Shown one piece after another: positions 1-5,740 of a DNA stretch of 12,701 nt; the first letter of the stretch is position 1, and every line of letters begins with the position of its first letter. This DNA comes from Chthoniobacteraceae bacterium (lineage in GTDB: Bacteria > Verrucomicrobiota > Verrucomicrobiia > Chthoniobacterales > Chthoniobacteraceae). Under the pieces are notes generated by a model. It saw only the letters and a list, made by a program, of their open reading frames with translations, searched no databases and was not told where the DNA came from. The stretch spans positions 1 through 12,701 of the forward strand of contig CANJYI010000032.1 of assembly GCA_947478975.1 (NCBI GenBank), given 5' to 3'. Both the position numbers and the translations under genes were made by a program.

Positions 1-303
1 TCGCCCTGGGAAAGCCCTTGCAAGGCCTTGAATTCAATCATTGGAGGGACCCACGGCGTTGCCATGGGCTGCGAAAAGGGTGCCCCGTTGGGGCGCGTCC
101 GGGTGAGGACGCGGGCCGTTTGGTTTGAGGTGTCCCCTTCCGGCGCACCGAAGGTGCATTTCACTTGCCAGCCCACGGCAACGCCGTGGGAAAATCCGTC
201 CCCCAAAGAACGCGCCCTGAAAGGGCACCCCAACCTGCCCGCTCCATTCCAACGGTGGCGGGATCATGGGGCGCCCTTATAGCACCCCAAATTTGGAAAC
301 CCC
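1..303. repeat. Intergenic mosaic of short hairpins with GTT/GAA/AAC loops
   Basis: No convincing gene is visible here; short open frames on both strands are low-complexity readings of palindromes. Directly visible are small perfect or near-perfect hairpins with three-base loops: CCCACGGC-GTT-GCCATGGG (50-68, one mismatch), GCCCC-GTT-GGGGC (82-94), GCACC-GAA-GGTGC (145-157), CCCACGGC-AAC-GCCGTGGG (172-190, perfect) and GCCCT-GAA-AGGGC (214-226). The 22 bases at 50-71 and at 169-190 are reverse complements with a single mismatch, so the block is also a larger inverted repeat of about 140 bases. GTCC/GGAC (97-110) and CCCGC/GCGGG (238-262) add weaker dyads. From memory, similar tri-loop palindromes are common between genes in Verrucomicrobiota and Planctomycetota, but copy number cannot be checked here. 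The 3' end of an upstream gene could lie in the first 30 bases. Confidence 0.6.
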
Positions 304-1284
304 CTACCGGCTGGGGCGCCAGACGAGGGTGTGGCTATTGAGTGCCAGTTCGGTCCAGTGGAGCTTGTATTCGAGCACCGAACCCATGTCGTAGCGTTTC
401 AACCCGTCTTCGCACAGCCATTCAATCTGCTTCCATTGCAGCAGGTTCCCAATCGAAAGGGGGGCCAGGTCCGTGTGGTAGCTAAACTGTTGTCCACGGT
501 AGTGGATGCCGTCGACGCCCCCCATCACAAAGCCGACATCCACGCCGTCCCGCGTCGCAAAAATCGCCCGAGCCACGCCGTTTCTACACATGCGCCGAAA
601 TACCTCGCCGTAGAAGGAGCAGAAGGGCTCCTGCGAAATCCCGCAATGCTCCCGGCCCTTCCAACTGGACTCCTCGACGGCAAGCATCCGCGCGTAGACG
701 GCCTTCGCAGCCTCGTCCGAGAGGGAAGGCGGACAGCGCACAAATTCGATCCCAGCGGCCTGGCCCTTTTGCAGCGCCTTGCGCAGGTTGCCCCGGAACT
801 TTCCGGAGCGGCGGGAAAGAAAACCGTCCGCCCCTCCTTCCAGCGAGGCGGAGCGGAACACGGTGGGTTCCAGAAAGCCAACTTCGTACCGGCGCTTCAA
901 AAGCAGCGTGAGCTGGTGGAATTGCGGCGAGCCCCATTGGAGGCCGCTGATGGCAAGCGAGGGGCGTGAGCGTTTGTGCTCGGGCTCCTCTAGGAGCGCT
1001 TCCAAGAGGTGAACCGCGTCGGGGCCGAGCAGCGGGTTGGGGAAAAACCAGTGTGACTCCAGCGGCTCAAGCAGGGGGCCGATGAGCGGGTGGAGCAATT
1101 GCGCCAGAGCGAGCAGGCTTCCGTTGAAGGAGCGCAGCTGCAGCGTCCGCTGCGGGGCAAAGACGGCATGGTAGGAGAGGAGCCACTCCGAGCGGCTGCA
1201 CATGGGGTCGGCCAGATCGCTTGTCCGAGCGAGCTGGTTGATCAGGGAGTCGGGTTCCTCTAGCGACTCGGGGGTGACGTTCAT
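304..1284 (-). CDS. GNAT-family N-acetyltransferase, BioF2/CelD-like (FemAB-related fold)
   Basis: The 326-residue product matches the architecture of the BioF2-like acetyltransferase family (Acetyltransf_6). The C-terminal GNAT domain spans roughly residues 155-310. It opens with the basic segment RRSGKFRGNLRKALQKG (158-174), has the family-typical tryptophan-lysine turn VEESSWKG (203-210), and ends with YDMGSVLEYKLHW (298-310), like the conserved D-x-G...YK...W ending of this group. Residues 1-150 are the poorly conserved N-terminal half typical of these proteins. There is no signal peptide or membrane segment, so it should be cytosolic. Relatives act in exopolysaccharide, cellulose or cell-surface pathways, but the acceptor cannot be deduced. 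The ATG at 1284 is used; no strong Shine-Dalgarno precedes it. The gene stands alone, reading away from the neighbouring sulfatase remnant. Confidence 0.85.
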   Translation of the reverse strand: MNVTPESLEEPDSLINQLARTSDLADPMCSRSEWLLSYHAVFAPQRTLQLRSFNGSLLALAQLLHPLIGPLLEPLESHWFFPNPLLGPDAVHLLEALLEEPEHKRSRPSLAISGLQWGSPQFHQLTLLLKRRYEVGFLEPTVFRSASLEGGADGFLSRRSGKFRGNLRKALQKGQAAGIEFVRCPPSLSDEAAKAVYARMLAVEESSWKGREHCGISQEPFCSFYGEVFRRMCRNGVARAIFATRDGVDVGFVMGGVDGIHYRGQQFSYHTDLAPLSIGNLLQWKQIEWLCEDGLKRYDMGSVLEYKLHWTELALNSHTLVWRPSR

Positions 1285-1342
1285 TGCAAAAGAAAGGCGC
1301 CGCCCCGAGCCTGTTTGCCATGCTTCATAACGGTAGCGGATT

Positions 1343-1379
1343 CTTGTTCAGAGTAGCGTGTTTTTGCGCGGGGAACAAG
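1343..1379. promoter_or_regulatory. CTTGTTC/GAACAAG inverted repeat upstream of the acetyltransferase gene
   Basis: CTTGTTC (1343-1349) and GAACAAG (1373-1379) form a perfect 7-base inverted repeat, with half-site centres exactly 30 bases apart, about three helical turns. It lies 59-95 bases upstream of the ATG at 1284, where an operator for the minus-strand gene would be expected. No clear -35/-10 pair is visible. A two-half-site binding site is an inference; chance occurrence is possible. Confidence 0.25.
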
Positions 1380-1385
1380 TTTCTC

Positions 1386-1409
1386 TCAGCCGTGCAGGCT
1401 GAATCAGCC
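1386..1409. repeat. Triple TCAGCC/GGCTGA dyad
   Basis: TCAGCC (1386-1391), GGCTGA (1397-1402) and TCAGCC (1404-1409) give two overlapping perfect 6-base dyads with loops of five bases and one base. The block lies in the noncoding stretch between the sulfatase remnant and the acetyltransferase gene. It could be a hairpin or a binding site; no function is evident. Confidence 0.25.
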
Positions 1410-1510
1410 AAACCTTCGACCCGCCCGTTCCCCTCCCAGCACCGGACTCGGACCCGGATCGCCCCAATCCCTTGCGTCTCCGCCCCGGGAACCTGCCCAA
1501 CCCTGGGGAA

Positions 1511-1680
1511 GTCCATGTTGACCAACTTCATCTGGCCAAACGGCCGACGTGGGAGTCCAGCCGGGTGATCATCGCCGCCTGCCCCTTGTCCGGAGCAGGC
1601 CATTGTTCACCCGCATAAACGCCGTAATCAGGCACTTCCGCGCCGTTCTTCAGGGCAGTGGTCCGCTCGTTCCAACAGAA
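1511..1680 (-). pseudogene. Remnant of an arylsulfatase-type sulfatase gene
   Basis: Reading the minus strand from 1680 to the TGA at 1530-1528 gives a 50-codon stretch containing NGAEVPDYGVYA and GQAAMITRLDSHVGRL. This strongly resembles the part of arylsulfatases (Sulfatase family, PF00884) where a VPxxGxYAxxxWPxPxK segment runs into AAMIxRLDxDVGRL. After VGRL the match continues in another frame as FGQMKLVNMD (1540-1511), equivalent to the following LKxLGID helix, so at least one frameshift is present. The expected TLVxFTSDNG strand after it is not found, nor is the N-terminal C/S-x-P-x-R active-site region between 1680 and 1736. The SDR gene begins only 57 bases beyond. This is therefore a short, frameshifted internal piece of a roughly 450-residue enzyme. 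The assignment rests on remembered family patterns. Confidence 0.6.
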
Positions 1681-1736
1681 TCAATGCGTACCTTCGGGCT
1701 CGCGCCGTAACAGCGGGGGATGAAATACTGCCCGGC

Positions 1737-2510
1737 ATGAACCTCAATCTTTCAGGCCAAAAGGTGGCGGTGTTTGGAGCCGCCCGCGGCATCGGAGTGG
1801 CAATTGCCCGGGAATTTTCGCAGGAAGGGGCCGTGGTGCACGGCTTTGACCGGTCCGCCGACCCGGCCAACGGCTTTCCCGGAAAGTCGCTCGCCCTCGG
1901 TGACGTCACTGTCCTCGAAGAGGTGCGCGGCTTCTCCAGTGCGATCGGGGACGTGGACCACGTGGTTTTTTGCGTGGGGGTTGGCTCCGGAAAATTTGGC
2001 TTTCCCTTCTGGAACCTGAGCCCGGCGGATTGGATCCGGGTGCTGGAAATCAACCTGATTGGCGCAGTGAATGTGGCCCACAGCTTCGCCCCCCGGATGG
2101 CAGAACGCAGAAGCGGTTCACTGCTGTTCCTGGCGTCGGTGGCGGGGCAGATTGGTTCGCCCACCGATCCGCCCTACAGCGCAGCCAAGGCCGGGTTGAT
2201 CAACTTTGTGCAGTGTGCCGCGAAGGATCTGGCACCGTTTGGAGTCCGCGTGAACGCGCTGTCTCCCGGGATGGTCCAGACCGATCTGAACCAGTCCGTG
2301 TGGCGGGCGGGACAAGCGCTCTTAAAACCCGAGGAGCGCCAGTCCTACGAGGAGTGGGGCGGCGCAAAAATCGAGAAGCTCGCACCCCTTGGGCGCTGGC
2401 AGACCCCGCCGGAATTCGGGGCCATGGCCGTGTACCTCGCGTCGGAGCACGCGCGAAACATCACGGGCCAGACCATCAACATCGACGGCGGTCAGGTCAT
2501 GCATTCCTGA
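1737..2510 (+). CDS. SDR-family (classical short-chain) oxidoreductase
   Basis: The 257-residue product is a normal-length classical short-chain dehydrogenase. The Rossmann nucleotide motif is G14-A-A-R-G18-I-G20. Asp38 at the end of the second strand (GFDRS) predicts preference for NAD(H) over NADP(H). The catalytic tetrad is complete: Asn106 (INLIG), Ser134 (LASVAG), Tyr147 and Lys151 (YSAAK). The segment RVNALSPGMVQTDL and the C-terminal NITGQTINIDGG are standard family landmarks. Where most members have NNAG the protein reads CVGVGSG (79-85), a divergent cofactor loop. It should oxidise or reduce a hydroxyl/keto group on a small cytosolic substrate; the neighbouring sugar-type enzymes make a sugar or sugar acid plausible. 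The ATG at 1737 fits the fold. A purine run (GGGGGA, 1715-1720) is too distant to be a good ribosome site. The gene is convergent with the LysR gene. Confidence 0.92.
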   Translation: MNLNLSGQKVAVFGAARGIGVAIAREFSQEGAVVHGFDRSADPANGFPGKSLALGDVTVLEEVRGFSSAIGDVDHVVFCVGVGSGKFGFPFWNLSPADWIRVLEINLIGAVNVAHSFAPRMAERRSGSLLFLASVAGQIGSPTDPPYSAAKAGLINFVQCAAKDLAPFGVRVNALSPGMVQTDLNQSVWRAGQALLKPEERQSYEEWGGAKIEKLAPLGRWQTPPEFGAMAVYLASEHARNITGQTINIDGGQVMHS

Positions 2511-2596
2511 AGCGGGCCCCGCTCGTAAAGCACCCCTCGAACCGCACATGAATGGGTAATCACCGGCGGCGGCGGGATTCTCGGCGTCCAGCTTTG

Positions 2597-2677
2597 CTGA
2601 AAACCGTCTCGTATCCGGGGACTACGCCGCGCATCCGAAGGCGCGGCATTGCGCGAACACGCTTCGGCTGAAAACCG
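2597..2677. repeat. Direct repeat CTGAAAACCG, 71 bases apart, at the LysR 3' end
   Basis: CTGAAAACCG occurs at 2597-2606, just past the LysR stop codon, and at 2668-2677 inside its last codons, with partly similar flanks (GCTT upstream of both). A hairpin GCCGCGC-8 bases-GCGCGGC (2626-2647) lies between them within the last LysR codons. This may reflect a small duplication that replaced the end of the gene. The hairpin lacks a following U-tract in either direction, so it is not called as a terminator. Confidence 0.3.
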
Positions 2678-3512
2678 CACCACTCGGGGAGGGGGTGTGT
2701 CCGGTGCGGCTCAGGAGCGCCACCTGCCTTTCCACGGGCGCCCCCCGGAGCCGCAGGGGCGTGCAGTTGGGCGCCCCCTGTCGCGTGGCAAGTTGGGGCA
2801 GCAGCGCAATGCCCAGCCCCGCCCCCACCAGCGAACGGATCGTCTCCAGTTCGCTGCTTTCGCAGGCGATCCGCGGCTCGAAGCCCGCCGCCCGGCACGC
2901 CGCCAGCGCCGTGTCCCGCGCCCGGCCCTTGTACAACACGAAGGGCTCCCCCGCGAGTTTTGCCAGGCTGATGCTCTGCTGCCGGGCCGCCGGATGTGCC
3001 GAGGGCACCAGCGCCAGAAAGCTTTCGGTCAGCAGCAGGTGTTCCTCAAAATGCCCGCCGGCCGTCGGCAACTGGACGATCCCAAGCTCCACCCGGCCGC
3101 TTTCCACCCACTGCGCGACCGCCTCCGAAGTGCCCTCAAAAAGCGCCAGTTCCACCAATGGATAATTGCCCCGAAACTCCGCAATCGCCCCAGGCAGCAG
3201 GCACGCGCTCACCGAGGGAATCGCCCCCACGCTGAGCCTTCCGCCGCGGAGTCCGGCCACGTCCTGTACCGCCCGGCGGGCGGCCTCTGCTTGCTCGAGC
3301 AGACCCTCCGCGTGCACGCGCAGGGTTTCTCCCGCAGCCGTCAGAGTGCTTTCACGGCGGCCCCGGTGGAACAGCGGCGTCCCGAGCTCGGCCTCGAGCT
3401 TGCGGATCTGTTCGCTCAGGGCCGCCTGCGCGAGGTGCAGTCTGGACGCGGCCCGTGTGAAGTTGCGCTGGCGGGCCGTTTCAAGGAAGTACTCGAGTTG
3501 GTAAAGTTCCAT
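2622..3512 (-). CDS. LysR-family transcriptional regulator
   Basis: The product of about 296 residues has standard LTTR length. The N-terminal winged helix-turn-helix is clear: MELYQLEYFLETARQRNFT, then AASRLHLAQAALSEQIRKLE (recognition helix region, about 21-40), then LGTPLFHRGRR (43-53) and LTAAGE. A linker helix leads to the effector-binding domain from about residue 90 (GRLSVGAIPSVSACLLPG), with the second-lobe segment VGAGLGIALLPQLA near residue 240. The start at 3512 gives the canonical MELYQLEYF opening; an in-frame ATG at 3524 is possible and follows a slightly better GGCGGTG sequence. Longer in-frame extension upstream is antisense to the isomerase gene and is not coding. The gene is divergent from the isomerase-dehydrogenase-aldolase run, the usual LTTR arrangement, so it probably controls that run with a metabolite as co-inducer. 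Confidence 0.93.
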   Translation of the reverse strand: MELYQLEYFLETARQRNFTRAASRLHLAQAALSEQIRKLEAELGTPLFHRGRRESTLTAAGETLRVHAEGLLEQAEAARRAVQDVAGLRGGRLSVGAIPSVSACLLPGAIAEFRGNYPLVELALFEGTSEAVAQWVESGRVELGIVQLPTAGGHFEEHLLLTESFLALVPSAHPAARQQSISLAKLAGEPFVLYKGRARDTALAACRAAGFEPRIACESSELETIRSLVGAGLGIALLPQLATRQGAPNCTPLRLRGAPVERQVALLSRTGHTPSPSGAVFSRSVFAQCRAFGCAA

Positions 3513-3560
3513 GGGCGCCTGCATACACCGCCGCTCGGCAGCGTGAAACTGCAATCGGTT

Positions 3561-3583
3561 TTTCCGTTCAGCATCATCGGAAA
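3561..3583. promoter_or_regulatory. Candidate LysR-type regulator binding site, TTTCCG-N11-CGGAAA
   Basis: TTTCCG (3561-3566) and CGGAAA (3578-3583) are a perfect 6-base inverted repeat separated by exactly 11 bases. It sits in the gap between the divergent LysR start (3512) and the isomerase start (3628). LTTR sites are typically interrupted dyads with a T-N11-A core in such divergent regions. Position, symmetry and spacing therefore all fit a site that activates the isomerase run and autoregulates the lysR-type gene. No convincing -35/-10 pair could be assigned. Confidence 0.5.
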
Positions 3584-3627
3584 GAACTGTTTTACCAGTG
3601 CTCTGCGGGCCGCTTGAATACAGCCAA

Positions 3628-4485
3628 ATGTCCCCGCAGGCCCACACCAATCCTTCCCAATCCGGAGCCGAGGCCCGGCTGTGCGTCCACACGATCACCA
3701 CCAAGCGCCTCTCCTTGGAGAAGTGTCTGGAGGAGTTTCCAAAACGGGGTGTCAGCGGCATCACCATCTGGCGGCAGGCGTTGGAGGGCCACGATCTTGC
3801 CGGTGTGGGAAGGCGTGTGCGGGAGGCCGGTCTGGAGCTTGTCTCCTTGTGCAGAGGCGGGTTTTTTCCTGGGTCGGACGCCGCAGCGCGCCAGCGGGCG
3901 TTGGACGACAACCTGCTCGCCATCGAGCAGGCCCATGCCATCGGTGCGCCGCTGATCGTGCTGGTTTGCGGGGCCGTTCCCGGCCAGTCCCTTGCGGAGT
4001 CCCGCAAGCAAATTGCGGACGGCATTGCCGCGGTGCTGCCCGCGGCCGCGCAGGCTGGGGTGCGCCTCGCGATCGAGCCGCTGCACCCCATGTACGCCGA
4101 CAATCGGAGCGCGGTAAACACGATGCGGCAGGCCCACGAGATTTGTGACGCCCTGGGTTCGCCTGAATCCCTGGGGATTGCAGTGGACGCCTACCACGTC
4201 TGGTGGGATCCGGAACTCGAGGTGCAGCTGGCGCTCGCGGGGCGGACCGGCAGGCTGCTGGCCTTCCACATCTGCGACTGGCTTACCCCGACCAGTGATC
4301 TGCTCAACGACCGGGGCCTCATGGGGGAGGGATGCATCAACCTCCGGGAGATGAGCGCCTGGGTGGACGCCGCCGGCTTCGCCGGCCACCGCGAAGTGGA
4401 GATCTTTTCCCACCGCTGGTGGGCTGCAGAGCCGCGCCATTTCCTCGATGAGATCGCTGGCAGCTACCGTCGGCTTTATTCCTGA
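3628..4485 (+). CDS. Sugar phosphate isomerase/epimerase-like TIM-barrel protein
   Basis: The 285-residue product belongs to the xylose isomerase-like/AP endonuclease 2 TIM-barrel superfamily (PF01261). The four expected metal ligands appear in order: Glu150 in RLAIEPLHPMYAD, Asp187 in GIAVDAYHVWWDP, His214 in LLAFHICDW and Glu258 in REVEIFSHRWW. WRQAL near residue 50 and GGFFPG near 79 lie on early barrel strands. Such proteins bind a divalent cation and isomerise, epimerise or dehydrate keto/aldo sugars in the cytosol. The ATG at 3628 is chosen because the first strand (ARLCVHTIT) begins about 15 residues later; a GTG at 3598 would add ten residues of no family likeness. It is the first gene of a same-strand run with the Gfo/Idh/MocA gene, which starts 38 bases after its stop, and faces away from the LysR gene. 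Confidence 0.88.
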   Translation: MSPQAHTNPSQSGAEARLCVHTITTKRLSLEKCLEEFPKRGVSGITIWRQALEGHDLAGVGRRVREAGLELVSLCRGGFFPGSDAAARQRALDDNLLAIEQAHAIGAPLIVLVCGAVPGQSLAESRKQIADGIAAVLPAAAQAGVRLAIEPLHPMYADNRSAVNTMRQAHEICDALGSPESLGIAVDAYHVWWDPELEVQLALAGRTGRLLAFHICDWLTPTSDLLNDRGLMGEGCINLREMSAWVDAAGFAGHREVEIFSHRWWAAEPRHFLDEIAGSYRRLYS

Positions 4486-4496
4486 GGACCGGCTTC

Positions 4497-4520
4497 GTTA
4501 GTTGTTTGAATTTACCTAAC
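4497..4520. promoter_or_regulatory. GTTAG/CTAAC inverted repeat between isomerase and dehydrogenase genes
   Basis: GTTAG (4497-4501) and CTAAC (4516-4520) form a perfect 5-base dyad with a 14-base AT-rich spacer, ending three bases before the ATG at 4524. It could be an mRNA hairpin sequestering the start or an internal operator. The arms are short and chance is a real alternative. Confidence 0.2.
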
Positions 4521-4523
4521 CTT

Positions 4524-5684
4524 ATGAAAACAAAACGCATCGGAATCATCATGAACGGCGTCACGGGCCGCATGGGCACCAACCAGCACCTGATCCGTTC
4601 CATCAAAGCCATCCGGGACCAGGGAGGGGTGAGGGTGGGCAATGAGCTGGTGCTCATGCCCGATCCGATCCTGACGGGCCGCAGCCACGACAAGTTGCGG
4701 GCACTCGCGGAGAGCACCGGGTTCACCCGTTTCACCACGGATCTGGATGCCGCGTTGTCGAATCCGGAGGACGAGATCTTTTTCGACGCCTCCGGCACGT
4801 TGCAGCGGGCGGAGTTTGTGGAACGGGCGGTGCGTGCCAGAAAGGCGATTTACTGCGAAAAGCCCACCGCGGTGGAGGCGGGAGAGGCGCTGCGGCTCGC
4901 AGCGCTTTGTGAGAAGGCCGGCGTTAAAAATGGGGTGGTGCAGGACAAGCTGTGGCTGACTGGAATCCGCAAGTTTCGGACGCTGCGGGACCAGGGGTTC
5001 TTTGGCCGGATTTTGAGCGTGCGCGGGGAGTTCGGCTACTGGGTTTTCACGGGAGAAGACGGGGACCAGCCTTCACAGCGGCCGTCGTGGAACTACCGGA
5101 AGGAGGACGGCGGGGGGATCATCGTGGATATGCTCTGCCACTGGCGCTACCTGATTGACGACCTGTTTGGAAAGGTGAAGGCGGTGAGCTGCCTCGGGGC
5201 CACGCACATCCCAACCCGCAGGGACGAGCAGGGAAGAGAGTACGCCTGCACCAGCGACGACTCGTGCTACGCAACGATTGAGTGCGAGAACGGGGTGGTC
5301 TGCCAGTTCAACAGCTCTTGGACGGTGCGCGTCCGGCGTGACGACCTGCTGACCATGCAGGTGGATGGAACCCATGGCAGCGCGATCGTGGGCCTGCGCA
5401 AGTGCTGGGTGCAGAGCCTTGGCACGACGCCGCGGCCCACTTGGAACCCCGACATCGAGCAGCCGATCAATTTTCAGGGCGGCTGGCAGGAGGTCCCCGA
5501 TTGCACCACTTACGACAACGCTTTCAAGATTCAGTGGGAGGAATTTTTGAAGCATGTCGCCGTGGATGCGCCGTTCCCGTGGACGCTGCGCGAGGGGGCG
5601 AAGGGAGTGCAGCTTGCCGAGCTGGGGCTCCAGAGCTGGGAGCAGCGGCGCTGGTTGCCGGTCGGAGATCTTTCCGCGCAGTAA
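4524..5684 (+). CDS. Gfo/Idh/MocA-family NAD(P)-dependent oxidoreductase
   Basis: The 386-residue product has the two-domain architecture of the glucose-fructose oxidoreductase/inositol dehydrogenase/MocA family. The N-terminal Rossmann segment is IGIIMNGVTGRMG (6-18), followed by FFDASGT (86-92). The diagnostic EKP motif is at Glu112-Lys113-Pro114 (YCEKPTAVEAGEA); Lys113 is the usual cofactor/substrate-contacting lysine. The C-terminal domain has GGGIIVDMLCHWRYLIDDLFG (196-216), with Asp202 and His206 in the positions of the family's catalytic D-x3-H pair. Members oxidise a sugar, polyol or glycoside hydroxyl, often at C3. The start is placed at ATG 4524 because the Rossmann strand begins at once; an in-frame TTG at 4506 would add six residues. 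No Shine-Dalgarno is evident. The gene lies between the isomerase and the aldolase-like gene on the same strand, so co-transcription is likely. Confidence 0.93.
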   Translation: MKTKRIGIIMNGVTGRMGTNQHLIRSIKAIRDQGGVRVGNELVLMPDPILTGRSHDKLRALAESTGFTRFTTDLDAALSNPEDEIFFDASGTLQRAEFVERAVRARKAIYCEKPTAVEAGEALRLAALCEKAGVKNGVVQDKLWLTGIRKFRTLRDQGFFGRILSVRGEFGYWVFTGEDGDQPSQRPSWNYRKEDGGGIIVDMLCHWRYLIDDLFGKVKAVSCLGATHIPTRRDEQGREYACTSDDSCYATIECENGVVCQFNSSWTVRVRRDDLLTMQVDGTHGSAIVGLRKCWVQSLGTTPRPTWNPDIEQPINFQGGWQEVPDCTTYDNAFKIQWEEFLKHVAVDAPFPWTLREGAKGVQLAELGLQSWEQRRWLPVGDLSAQ

Positions 5685-5740
5685 GTTTGCGCACCGGTCC
5701 CCGCCCGCAGGCACGCTAAACCCGTAAATATCTCCACAGC

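Noticed and set aside
28..282. 84- and 77-codon open frames at the left end as genes
   Set aside because: They read through the palindrome mosaic on both strands and have no protein-like features.
1284..1603. Small open frames between the acetyltransferase and SDR genes as genes
   Set aside because: They are arbitrary readings across the sulfatase remnant and dyads, with no ribosome site or recognisable product.
2511..2523. AGCGGG-C-CCCGCT dyad after the SDR stop codon as a terminator
   Set aside because: A one-base loop cannot form a hairpin and no U-run follows.
2626..2647. 7-base stem at the LysR 3' end as an intrinsic terminator
   Set aside because: It lies inside the last codons and is not followed by a U-run on either strand.
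2649..3617. 322-codon plus-strand open frame opposite the LysR gene
   Set aside because: Antisense to a well-matched LysR protein; the translation has no domain-like pattern and high Arg/Pro/Gln content, as expected of a GC-rich shadow.
3592..4440. Long minus-strand open frames opposite the isomerase gene, including an upstream extension of the LysR frame to 4121
   Set aside because: They are antisense to a gene with all expected metal ligands, their translations are low-complexity Arg/Pro/Gly-rich, and LysR proteins start at MELYQLEYF.
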